A DNA stretch of 64,000 nt from positions 6,626,154 through 6,690,153 of the forward strand of contig OY741281.1 in the NCBI GenBank assembly GCA_963514095.1, written 5' to 3'. The position numbers and the translations under genes are program-made. This DNA is from Eutrigla gurnardus. Its lineage: Eukaryota > Chordata > Actinopteri > Perciformes > Triglidae. Below the pieces are notes generated by a model. The model saw only the letters and a list, made by a program, of their open reading frames with translations, made no database searches and had not been told where the DNA came from. Shown here piece by piece: positions 49,443 to 61,565 of the stretch; the first letter of the stretch is position 1; each line of letters starts with the position of its first letter.

Positions 49443-51372
49443 CTAGAGAATGCAATTTCTACGAAATTGCGGTGTGAATGATGACTGCTGAATGGCTGGC
49501 GCTACGCTGGTATGATGACTTGAATGTGTATGAAGACGTAAAAGTAGGATGAATAGTTGGAAAAGTGGGAATTGTTTGAATTAGTATGAATGTCTTTGAA
49601 GAGTTGAATAATACCATGAATGTATGAGAGATGTGGAATATTTTAAGTTATGAATAATAGCTGACGCTACACTGGTATGATGACTTGAATGAGTATGAAG
49701 AAGGTAAAGTAGTATGAATAGTTGGAAAAGTGAGAATAGTTTGAATTAGTATGAATGTCTTTGAAGAGTTGAATAAAGTATGAATGTGTGTATGAAGAAG
49801 GTAAAGTAGGATGAATAGTTGGAAAAGTGGGAATGGGTTGAATTAGTCTGAATGTGTGTATGAAGAAGGTAAAGTAGTATGAATAGTTGGAAAAGTGAGA
49901 ATAGTTTGAATTAGTATGAATGTCTTTGAAGAGTTGAATAAAGTATGAATGTGTGTATGAAGAAGGTAAAGTAGGATGAATACCACACCACTCGTGTCTC
50001 CATTTTAAAGTTTAAATGGAGTTTCTAGGTGAAAGTCTGCCCGAGCAGAAGACGTTTGACTAAAAAAACGACATATCCCACTACTAAATGTAGTTTTTAG
50101 TACATTCTTGTCCACCAATCAGAGCACACCTGCTGTCAGTTATGAAGATCAGTGCCACACAGTGCTGTCACCATGGCAACGGCCCTTGCTGCGTGTGTAT
50201 GACTGCTTTGGAGCGTCTCTCCCCCTCTCACTATCGCTCCATTCCCCCTCTGCGTTGGGTCCGAACAAAAGCTTGCCACGCTCACACAGAAACTCCTATC
50301 GCCAAGATTTTCACACCGTTAGCGCCACAAGACTCTGATGAAGACACTGATGACTTTTATTTTTTCCTAGTGTCAGAAATGTGGACGCTAGGGCGAGTTA
50401 GAAATGAAGTGGATTTCAGCATTTTGACTGTGTAAGTCCTGTTAGATTCCTCTGAACTTTGGCTTTGGGAAGGGTCCGAACAAAAGCTTGCCACGCTCAC
50501 AATGAAACTCCTATCGCCAAAATTTTTGCACCGTTAGCGCCACAAGACTCTGATGAAGACACTGATGACTTTTATTTTTTCCTAGTGTCAGAAATCTGGA
50601 AGCTAGGGCGAGTTAGAAATGGAGTTGCTTTCAGGTTTCTTTGAAAATCTGCTCCTCGATTTACATTAGAGCGGATGAGGCGAAAAATGGACTTGGCCGC
50701 GCTTAGAGGTTGCTAGTTCAAATTCTATAAATCTCACAGAGTTTTTGAGCACATTGTGAGAGACAGGACAAGTTTGTCTACAAAATTGGAAGATATCACG
50801 TCTGTAGAGTGAAGATTGTGGCCGGGAGGAGTTTGGAAAGGAAAAAAATCTGAGAAGCCCCCACACTCTAACTGATGATGTCACGCACTCTAGCCCAGAA
50901 GGTTCCACGCAATACACACCCATTATAAACTCAGGATTTCTCCCAAAACGATCATGGTCGTTGAACAGTGATTGATCAGAAACTATATGAGCTATTGAAA
51001 CGCGGATTGACACACCAGGACACAAGACTTGTGTCTACATTTTAGAGTTTAAATGGAGTTTCTAGGTGAATGAATGAATGAATGGTGAGCAGTTGAATGT
51101 GCACGGAATTTTGTCAAATTTGAATGTTCCGCTCATTGACTTCAATGTTAAAAAAATGACGTAAAACGTTGAATATTTATGAATTTATGAATGTTATGAA
51201 TGTGAAAAGTAGTAGCGGGAATGTCCCGAATGAGATGAACGTTTTGAAGTTTGAATGAAGTGAATCGGTTGAATAATGTTGAAGGAGATTAGGTTTGAAA
51301 AATCAGGCGGAAGAATAATAATAATAAATACGTAGAATAACAAAGGATGTGAATGATTTCATCATTCACACC
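49443..51372 (+). repeat. Tandem unit 4 (ends with 47-bp tail)
   Basis: Same order, tail at 51326-51372. Followed by two more solitary 47-bp tails, each preceded by (aat)n (51400-51446 and 51453-51499). Confidence 0.9.
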
Positions 51373-51404
<32 letters not shown>

Positions 51405-51888
51405 TGTAGAATAACAAAGGATGTGAATGATTTCATCATTCACACCAATAATAAATATGTAGAATAACAAAGGATGTGAATGATTTCATCATTCACACCA
51501 ATAATCCTCGTGTGTGAAACTGGGACACGCGGATGATAATTGCTTTCCTGCTCAACCGCTGTGAACCAAACAAGCAGATGATTGTGGGTGATGTGGCCAC
51601 ATTTAGAAAACCCGTCTTTCACAAACCTAACGAGGATAAGAGGATTGTTTTTGCGTTTAAGCAAGTCTGACGCAAGAGGATGAGGATGGAAGGAGGGGCG
51701 TAACTTTAACTTTAAATAACGTTGTTGCTATAGATGCGAGGAAGAGTGCGATGATCACATAGGGAGACTTTCCAAAAAAATGCAACATCCATCAAACGTC
51801 TCTCATCGGGGAAATAATGAAGCAATCAGTGCGACCACTCAGCATGCTAATAAGCAACGGTAGTCGGGGACGCCCACCGGCAGCTTCT

Positions 51889-51893
<5 letters not shown>

Positions 51894-51933
<40 letters not shown>
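51894..51933. repeat. (GT)n microsatellite
   Basis: About 20 units of GT, ending in gcg. Confidence 0.95.
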
Positions 51934-51936
<3 letters not shown>

Positions 51937-52098
51937 TATTAAAATGCTTTCAAATAGAAAAATGTCTCCCCAACAGACGTTTAATAACCAGAGGATGGAG
52001 AGCGTTGGTTTGCTGCTACCATCACTCACGGCTGAATTAATGAATAGGTAAACAGCAGAGGAACAAGCCAGACTCAGCATGGTTTGGATAAGATCGGT

Positions 52099-52146
<48 letters not shown>
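52099..52146. repeat. (AC)n microsatellite
   Basis: About 24 units of AC. Together with the GT run 165 bases upstream it forms a potential large inverted repeat. Confidence 0.95.
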
Positions 52147-52148
<2 letters not shown>

Positions 52149-55100
52149 CAGCAGTGTTTAATATTATGGATGAAGCGGTGGTTCGGTGCTACGGGTTGGG
52201 CGGAGATGCTTGTGGATGATTTGTTCGGTAAGCTTCGCGTCTACGATTAAGCGATAAACCACGATGATACGCGTCCTGACATCAAACAACGCGGATAAAA
52301 CGATGACTGCGTTCCATCAGGAAAGTTCCTGACGCCCACTGGGGGCCGATAAACAGATGGGTGACAAATTAAAGCAAAAAAAAAAAAAGACTAAAAGTGT
52401 CACATAATGGAGCAGTGAAGGCAGAACAAAATGCGTTATATAAATATATCTGGTAACGTCAAGGGTACACGCAGGTTAACTAGAGCTGAACAACTCTTTC
52501 CAACTAAATCCATGACATCAAGGTTTTCAGATATTTCTAATATCCAAAAATAAAAATGACTAGTGGAGGTTTTCTCTCTTTCTTTGCATTGAGCTTTAGG
52601 CTGGAGAGACAAACCTCCTCACTTTATTGTGGGATCCAGTCCTGCGTTGCAAAAAAGACAAACAGTAGCAGAAAAAAATGAATGTCAACGGCATTCCATT
52701 GGCCTGTTACAGCTGTCGTGGTTAAATATCAGATGGAGAGAGTTTGCAGGTGAGGCTCCCTCCATCACCGGCCTCTCGACTGTGTATACGTCAGGATGTA
52801 TGACCAGTGGAGAGTAAAGAACGGAGCGAATGCCAGGGGACCGAACCTCGCGGACATTATTTAAAGACTTGCTGTGGTGACAGTTTCTGCAAAAGATGAC
52901 TTCTGTACTGCATCATCATTTAAAGGACCAGTCCGGTGGTTTATGCAAGCTGGATCTCATCTCCTACACATCCCAGGCAATCATTTTGCAAACCACGCGA
53001 CAGTGTTGGAAAATTGGATGTATTTTGTATTATGAGCAGGGAAAAAACAGCTATAAACCTCGATTATTAACATGGTATATGATTTCCAAGGAGTTACATG
53101 CTCATATGAATTCTCTGCCAAGCATTTCAGGAGTACTGATCTCTGATGTTGGGAGGAGTTTGATTTGATTGTTCAAAAGATTAGGTCATGACCTTCTCCA
53201 GAGTTTTCCAGGAAGAAAAACATATTAGATTTTGATATAAAAATGAAGATTTTTTTTGTCATATACTGTTAAATAAGTGCACAATATGACTGAAGATATG
53301 ATCTAAAAAGGTTTTCATGTGCAAAGACGCTGATATGGTCCTTTAAGTCGACTATGTGTGCAAAGGAAACGAGAAAGATACAGAATAAATCCAACTGTAC
53401 TGGATGCATAAACTGTCATTACAGTGTGGAGAGGGAGAGAAAGATCCTTGCACTTACTACAGCGTGTTTGACATTCGTACACCACGGCCAGCTGCAGTGT
53501 TTTTTTTACAGCACAAACCGGCTGCGACCAGTGTGTCCAATTTATTTGCAGCTTCTGACAAAACCCAAAAACATCAAGTCATCTCTTCTCTCCTAAAGGA
53601 CACTCTCCTCTTCGGGGGGAGGGAGGAGTCATTCCAGCAGCAGCGGTTTGATTTGGCCGGTGCTGCCCGTCGTTCACGGCGGTGTTAACTCTCAGAGGGA
53701 TGATCGGGTGTGAACATGGGCCTTGTGTTTCAGTGGATCCGGGGCAGAACCGTGTCAAAGCACAACTGTGAAGTGAAAGAGGGAATATAGTGCCTTGTGT
53801 GCCGTAAAGCCTGACATCCGCCCGGTGACTGTCCACTCAGGTTCTCCTTCCTCACTCCGGCATCAACGTCGTCCCTGCACGACAAAGCCACCGTCTCCAT
53901 GGTGACGCTGACACCACCACCAGCACCACAAACACACAGCCACACCAAGGTGAAATCCCACTCCGTCATGTTTTATTTTGAACGCCACTCTGGTTATTAA
54001 AATTAATTTGCAGAGCCAACGCCTCGGATGACGAGACAGCCCCCCCCAAGAGACTGGAAGAGGAGGAGAATGGGAGCAAAACCACGTAAAGTGCTCTCTA
54101 ATTGGGGGCGACAAGCGTCAAGAGTTTCATATTTGAGGAGTTCCCAGAGGTGTTTAATGCAATCATTACAGTGAAATATCAACTCCCATGACATCATTTA
54201 GGAGGAAGACATCAGACACATGCTGTAGCACCGTTTAGCATACACGCTAGCAGCATGTAGCCTGAGGGGAGGCGAAGTACATGTTTGTGGAAGTCCCAGA
54301 TAAGGGAGTCGCCGTCTTGTGAGTTCATACCGTCACAGGTGCTCTGATTTTAATTGAGCTGTATTCACTGTATCTAGCAAGACACACATCGGCTGGTTTA
54401 CTACAGCCCCCCGCCCCCTCTTCTATGATGTTATAGAAAACCTGGACAAGGACTTGACTTTTGCATCACTAAGTGCTGTAGACGAGTAACATCAGCCCTG
54501 CTGCTACTTAGCCCATCAATCAGGCTCTCCAGCAGCCATGAAATTAGCCATATGCGCCACGGGCCAAAACAATGGTTTGATACTTTCAAGAGCTCCAGAT
54601 TTCCTTCCCTGACATTCACACTACCCCAACTTGGACTCAAATACAGAGGATGTGTGCACACACAAAAAAGGAGATGCTTTTGATTTAGGTGACAGGGTAA
54701 AGTAGAGATGACCAAGCATTAAAGACACCCCCCTCCCCCCTCACATTGTCTCATTCCCCCACAACAATTAGCTGCTGACAGTGACATAGAGCGCAATAAC
54801 AAGCTCTACCATGGGGAGGGGTCTCCTCGGTCTCCAGCATATGGTGCCACTTTAATCTGCGGCTTCTATCAGATGAGTCTGGACAGGAAACAAGATTTTA
54901 ACTGAAGCCTGGATAAAAATAAAACACTCCGAGCAATTTGCTGGATCGAAAAAAAAGTCGGACTGACACGCATTCACAAACTTTAAAATGAAATGCTTCT
55001 TTAGTGCCGCAAGAAGTTCAGCGCTGAAAGGAGTAATATCGAGATTGAAGAAGTTGCCAAGGAAACCAGAGACTAGAAGCTTTTTTCTTTTTTTTTCTTT

Positions 55101-58100
55101 CTACAGAATACAGAATAGCACTTTTCAGGGTGAGAGGTTAGTTATTTGCTTTCTTGCATGCCGGGGGTCACAACCTGCCGTCCATTAGAGGCTCTAATTA
55201 ATCCTCATAGGTGAGTCCAACCTCAGGCCCCAGTAATCATCAGGCTGACACCTGCTAGTTTTGTCCCCCCCCCCCCCCCCCCTCCATCACATGACCCCCC
55301 AGGCTGGGGTTTGCAGGGGTATACGTGCTCACCCCCCACCCCTGGACTTCTCCTCCAACCAGGCCTTCTCATAATCCTATTAGACCCGGTCATCTGCGCT
55401 GCATTAAAAAAAATGTGACGATTGATCCTAAAACACAAACCCCTCGTGTCCCGAGGTTGCCCACAGAGGAGTTCCTGTGTTTCACTTTTCACATGGGGGG
55501 ATCACAAACGGACACATTAGATCCTTCTTTTTTTAATTTCGGGTGACAAGCCAGTTGGATTAAAGAGGCTCTCGGGTGTTAACAACACAAAACACTCCTT
55601 AAAACAGACAAAAGAAAAGAGTTGCGTGATTAGTGACTGTTAAGCCTAAAGGTCTTGCGTGTGAAGCTGAGAATTGTGTCATAGCTTGAGGGGACAAACA
55701 CCAGCCTCGTGACTTTGTTATACAAAAAAGGCACCAGAAGTATTCAAAAGCATTCAAAATATAAAAAAAACATGTTAATATCCACACAGGTTGATTCATT
55801 ACCTGATTATAAAACAGTACGACTACATTCTTCCTCCAACTTTCTGCTTTTTCTCAGTTATAGACTAAACACAGAAATCCATTATGGTGCACCGCTGAGG
55901 GATCATTGTGCAGTTCCACATTAGCAGGATAAATATTTCAGATTATAATACTTTTTTATAAGGAGTCTGGTCTACAGCGTTGCTAGCGGCTCTCTGAGGC
56001 TGCTGTCAGCTAAATGCTAATGTCAGTATGCTAACATGCTCACAGTGGCAACATCTTGCTAGCATGCTAACATCGACTAAAGGTGTACTGATGGGAACTT
56101 GGTTGTACATTTAAAAGTATTGGATAAATTCAACATTTGGTCTGCTGGTGCCACCAGACGGAAAGCCAGGGGGAGATCGCAGACATGGCCATCGAGAGAT
56201 ATTCATCATATTCATTGCTGTATCCATAAGACAGTGGCTATTTCCTGAGGAGGGACCTATGTGAGCCCCCTCGGGTCCCTCTTGGCACGGAGGGTGACCA
56301 TCAGTGGGTGGAGGTGCAGATTGGAGTGGCATGGCTGCAGCTGAGGAATGTGAGGAATTCCCCTTGTAAACACCTCATGGTCGGACGGTCGCCGCACTCT
56401 TATCTCCCCGTGCCCCCCCCCCCCTCCCCCCTCGTTTCGTTGGTTATTCATTACCAACTCTGATTCTCCTGCTAGCTCAGGGCAGGTGGGGTTACTCAGA
56501 TCTTTTGTTTACCTGAGGCACCACAGTGGTTTATTATTCACAGAGACCCCCCCAACAGAGTCTGTTCTGATACGACGTATACAATATAAAGGCTTAAAAA
56601 TGAAAGAGAGAGGTTTCTTTATTCTTTTTTTAAGACGCCGAGGCTGCCTGCAGTCCTATGGGGATGCTCTTTAGCTGATAGGATCATAAGTGGCTGAGGG
56701 GAAATGTATTTTTCTTCTTGGTTGAATGGAGCGGATTCTGCTGGCTTTTCATTGGGCACCTCCCCCGTTGTTCCTGTATATGAGCCCCCCCCCTCGCAGC
56801 TTAAATGGAAGCCATTTCGAAACCAGCCTTCGTTAATACTGCGTGGCATTTAGAAAACACAGGAAGAGAAACGATGCAAGCCCGGGCCGGCTTTTTCCTC
56901 CCTACGCTAAGGTGAAATCCTGTTTTTGTCAGGCCGCAGGAAGGTGCGAAGTCCATCCTGAGCAGATTCTGTGAAGCACGAGGGGCCCATGTGGGCCGCA
57001 TTCCTCCTCATGGAGTACCACTCTCTACCAGCCATCAGGGACGCTTACTTACAAGAATGAACCCCGTTGCCATGGCCACATTCTCCCAACAGCTTCCCAT
57101 CAGCTTGGACTTTTTTGTTGCGAGAGTCAGAAACCACATTTTCCCTTTTCCTGGAACTTCCCCTATTCTTTAGTTGTTTGCTTTGGATGCGAAAGCTGAT
57201 CATTTCCGGGCGTTTCTCATTGTTAACGTAGACTCTTCCTGACTTTGGCGATAAGAGAGCAGCTGTGGAGATTGTTGTTCTATGCTGAGAGTAGAAATCG
57301 CACCAAATAGGAAAGCGTTGAAATGACTGAGGAACACATACAGGAATTCCTTCAAATGCAAACATGCTCTTTATGTCATTCATCCATTTTCTGAGGGTCA
57401 AATTATATATGGTTTATAAACTGAATTGCACCACTTTAATGACTGAAATACATGCATCTCAACAAATATTGAATGGATTTTTATGAAGTTGTACAGATAT
57501 TCATGGTCCCAAGAGGATGAATTCTCACCACTGTGGTGATAACGACATTATCTCCAGCCTCAGTTTTGCTTTGTATTTAGCGCTGATTAGCAAGTGTTAG
57601 CATTCTTAAAAACTAAGACTGTAAATTTGGTAAACATATGAGACATCGGCATCTTTGTGTTCTCATTGTGAGGATGTTAGCAAGCCATTAGCATTTAGCT
57701 TAAAGCATTGCTGCGCCAGCCTACTATAGTATGACTGTCGACTCCAGTTCTTGTTGCTTCATGAATCATTTTGAAAAATAAACAATTAAATAATCAATTA
57801 ACAAAATATATGAATCAACTAAATGCCTACTTGTTTCTACACTAGTTTTGGAATTATTGTTACTATTAATTATTAAGGGGATCTATTGGCTCATATTGAA
57901 TATACTATTATTAAGTATGTTTTCTTTAGGGTATAGAGTGAGCCGTTTAGATCTACATACAGAGCAGGTCCTCTTCACAGAGTCCGCCATGTTCCTACGG
58001 TAGCCCAGAACGGACAAATCAACCACTGGCTCTACATGTGGCTTCACATTTTTGATTCGGTCAGTGTAGTTCTTCAACACACTTTGCACACCGGAGAAGT

Positions 58101-59252
58101 TTCAGTTGGTTGCAATCTTCAAACCTCACCACACGATGCCGCCAAATCCTTCAAACAATGTCAAACCAATTAAATTTGACGAGTTAAGCCAAAAAAATGT
58201 GTTATCAAGTTCAATTTGGTAAATGTATGAACGCATCTATCCGGATGCACAAGGAATACATACAATTCCTCATTACTGATAAGTGCTTTGCCCATGTGTT
58301 CCCATCATATCACAGCATGTCAGCTTGCCCCCGAGGAAGCTGTCAGCTACAGATGCCAATACCCCCACTGACCCCCTCTCTCCCTGCCCCCACCACTGCA
58401 CACACAGCTCTGGAGGATTGTCCCCCCAGAACAAAGGAACGGGGGGTTTCTGTGGAGAACAGGCAACCAAACATTCCTGACACAATGGGGAGAGTGGCCG
58501 ACAGGTTCAATTAGTGCACACTTTACTCTATGCTATGTGCGATCCCACTGTGCCCGAAAACAAAGCTGAAGCTCCGAGCACAAATGGGGGTATTTGGTGA
58601 TGCCGGCTTGTTCACGGTGGTCTTACGTTTTAAGAGAGCGTCTCCTATTATCTGCTTTGTTGCTGCCATGCTGCCTAAGAAATAAACCACTCGAAGGGCA
58701 CTTAGGACAGAGATCCTCAAGTTGCAAAGATTGATTGCTCGAAAAGAAACTTTGAACCCCCTGTTTTTGGAAGTAAACAGGCTGTCCCCTGCTGTAAATA
58801 AACTGGGGTCAGCCACTGCAATCTTTACCATTCATCTTTCCAAGAATGAAGTGCCACCCAACATCTAATGAAACAGAGTACATTTTCTTAATTGAACATG
58901 ATACTCTTCCCGATTTAAAGGATTGCCAAGAGGTGCTGAGACAAGGTTGAATCCCACATAAAACCAACAAACAACAATGTGTGAATATTCTTGTTTCCAG
59001 GGAGCTTCAGCAGATAAACTTCATGACATGATGCTCTATAGGAGGACCATACAGTGGGATCTGTTGCAGCAGTGGATGCAGCACTGACAGTGATTTGATG
59101 ACCGTGCCTCTGACTGTCACTGCTGCTCTGAACTGCCTGGAAACCCGAATTGGACACATGATCAATAGGCAGATTGGAAGAGCAGCCGATGCATCACCAC
59201 CAACCAACGTTATTACAGGTACATATAGGGGAAATAAACTGCTGTACTCACC

Positions 59253-59960
59253 TATTATACACAAGGTGCGCCGTAGCGTCGGGTACTTGGCGTATCCGAG
59301 AGAAATGAATCCCCAAAGCCCGCCGCGTCGCTCTTCACACCATCCGGGCGCACATGTTGCCAGTCCCACACCCGAGAAATGTCACAATCGTGAGCTGCAC
59401 CAAGAAGCGAGGCGAAGCCCACTCCCCCTGCCTCCCTCCCTCCCTCCCCTCCGTGTCGCCGCACAGCGTGTCCAGCCGCTGGACGAGATGCGTAGGGCGC
59501 CACCCTTCGCCGGACCCTCTGGGACTCTGCGCCCACCTTTCCCCACTCGGCCGTGACGCCGTAAATAGCGACACGTGAAGCGCGACTCGAAGGAGCGCGA
59601 GCGCCACTGCTGCCGAGGAGACGGTGACGGGCTCGCTATTAAAGAGGCGCGCGAGGACGCCGGTGCCACCCACTAAAAAAGGAGTTTTTTTACGTGGCGA
59701 GTGTATACGGACGGGGAATGTTAATGAGGACCGCTGCAGAGTTTCCCTCCCCTGTGCTGAGCGGTGCTCTCTCTGTCTCTCTCTCTCTCTCCCGGTGCTG
59801 AAACCCAACTGTCCCGACAACAGAACCTGAGAGTAACCTTACAGGAGCGGAGGGGGGGCGCGATGACGACACAAAGCGTCAATGAAACCCAACTGTTGGC
59901 CTCCAGCCCGTCAGCAAAGTGAGGCGGAGATTAGCCCGCGGGACACCTGTTGACGGGAAA
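59253..59960 (-). promoter_or_regulatory. tmem108: CpG island with 5'UTR exon, probable tmem108 promoter
   Basis: The stretch 59256-59960 is dense in CpG in contrast to the AT-rich surroundings. Read on the minus strand it ends in a strong splice donor, 'gtataatag|gtgagtac' (exon end 59252/59253), with no long conserved ORF. This fits a noncoding first exon of a minus-strand gene. tmem108 is the only candidate downstream (coding exon at 32.2 kb, ~27-kb intron). Transcription start not determined; a (GA)n-rich stretch lies near 59768-59790. Confidence 0.55.
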
Positions 59961-61460
59961 CCGCTCAGGTATACGGACCCAGATCAGCCCGATGTGGCAC
60001 TATTTCACAGCCTCGCTGTTTGTCCGTCATGGTGCACTGCTGTAGAGACGGCAGGGGCCACATTAAAGCTGCAGGATCTGTTATAGACACAACGCAATTA
60101 ACGTGAAATCGTTAATTGTTTAATTAGAAACTCATAGAAAGCCATTACCCTAGCAAAACTGTTTATTTATTTGAATCCTGGACGAAATAAGCTTATTTTT
60201 AGATACAATTTGGACTCTAGAATCTATAAGATGCTTTGAAATATTAAGGTGTGGACTGTTATTATTATTATTATACTATTACATATTCATTCCACCTCCA
60301 CTCTGATTCATATATTGGGATGGTCAGAGTAGGAGAAACAAATAAGATTGCTACCATTGCAATTTATTCCTTCCATTAGCATTAATCAAAATCAATAATA
60401 AATCATATCTGCAATAATAAATATTGCAGATATGATGTCCTACCAGCTACAGCTTCCTTCTTCTTTACCCAGATAGATTTATTTTTCTTTTTATTATCTG
60501 ACAATTAAAATAATTTAGAGTTCTACTAAAAGAGATAATTTGATCACTTTATTCTGGTACTTGTTTTTCTTGCAAAATTCTCAATAGTTCAACCTCTTTA
60601 TATCTAAAAAATATTGGTATATATAAATAAAAGGACAGTTATGTTGCTGGTAAAGAGTGAAACATTGCACTTTTTTTGTGTGTAAAGCTCTACAAGTGAC
60701 CTTCAGTGATTCCTTCCTTTGTTGGCGGCCCCTAGAGGCCCCTGGACCCAGCAGCCTGAGTCATGTTACTCTGCACAGCTCTTTCTCCTCTAATCCTACA
60801 CCTCTCAAACAGCAGCTCAGCACCAAATCTGCAGGGAGACCGTCAGCTGCTCCGTCTATTATGAGGTTAAACCACTTATCGGTCCATATGGGAGGCACCA
60901 GGGGCTTCTAACCTCAGCTGGCACCCTGGTATGAAACAGCACATCACTCTACCAACGGCCTTAATCAACGCGTAAACAAAGTCTGGTGTTTACTGCACGG
61001 GGAGATCAACAGCAAACACAAGTAATATAATATTATCACATGGGTGGGGAAGAGTACGCCTGCTTGATTTAGGTTTGAGACTGCTTCAATTGCTTTTATA
61101 AGCGACTGGATGCCTCTTTGACTTCTTCTTACAAAGACACAAAGGTTGGGTGTTTAACAGTAAAACATCGGATGGATACAGGGGCAGGTTTTACTTTAGG
61201 AAAAATATCAAAATGTGATTTTGTATTCACTTATTTTAAACGAGAAAAGAGCTGCTGGAAAATAGCCACATGAATGAGCTCAATAGTGAAGATGCACTGC
61301 CCCCCACAGGCAACAGAACATCATCGCACCCAATTACCAAACGTGACTCGACACTTTCTTCAGCCCTTCACTGAGTCATCCATCACGGTTACAGCCTCAC
61401 GGAGCACTGCACAAACCGCAATGCAATTGATTTAAGATGCCAACGTGACAAAATAAATGC
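59961..61460. other. Spacer between tmem108 promoter and topbp1 3' end
   Basis: AT-rich. It contains a (tta)n stretch near 60260, a 15-bp perfect inverted repeat at 60402-60436, and no supported exon. Confidence 0.55.
60402..60436. repeat. Perfect 15-bp inverted repeat with 5-nt loop
   Basis: Arms 60402-60416 and 60422-60436 are exact reverse complements around 'ataaa'. Same style as the hairpins at 11.6-13.6 kb. Confidence 0.92.
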
Positions 61461-61469
61461 TACACTTAT

Positions 61470-61480
61470 TTTATTTTATT
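61470..61480 (-). terminator. Two overlapping poly(A) signals for topbp1
   Basis: TTTATT twice on the plus strand (61470-61475, 61475-61480), i.e. two overlapping AATAAA hexamers on the gene strand, about 90 bases after the topbp1 stop codon. Confidence 0.7.
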
Positions 61481-61565
61481 ATACAAGAGAAACATAACAA
61501 AAATCTTATTTACAATCATCTTCATAGATAGGGGAATTTATACGACAACGTTGAGGAAGGGCGTT

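Larger units (their letters stand above)
43352..51499 (+). repeat. Four head-to-tail ~1.9-2.2-kb units, possibly two composite elements
   Basis: Units start at 43352, 45334, 47558 and 49443, each with the same 5' text (ctagagaatgcaatttctac) inside (aat)n. Lengths are 1982, 2224, 1885 and ~1930 bases. Units differ by only scattered single bases and by minisatellite copy number. Each holds: a hairpin (gcaatttc-tac-gaaattgc), a ~97-bp minisatellite, a CCAAT-containing segment, an internal ~163-bp duplication (44263-44426 / 44478-44640 in unit 1), a (gaat)n stretch and an (aat)n end. A 47-bp tail occurs only after units 2 and 4 (47509-47555, 51326-51372, again 51400-51446 and 51453-51499). ggtgtgaatgatga near the start (43380-43393) is the inverted copy of the last 14 bases of the tail. 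No transposase or RT; the repeated 97- and 119-codon ORFs have no family likeness. Confidence 0.9.
51500..59252 (-). other. tmem108 intron 1, distal part
   Basis: No exon supported. Contents: (GT)n at 51894-51933, (AC)n at 52099-52146, an A12 run near 52377, a C18 run at 55266-55282, C runs near 56406-56420, and unique-looking sequence. No RNA gene recognised. Confidence 0.55.

Noticed and set aside
51894..52146. GT and AC runs as a functional large inverted repeat
   Set aside because: Two unrelated microsatellites of this kind would pair by chance of composition; no further complementarity between them.
59335..59820. 161-codon minus-strand ORF in the CpG island
   Set aside because: Long open frames are expected in CpG-rich DNA; Arg/Ser/Pro-rich, no family likeness; better read as 5'UTR.
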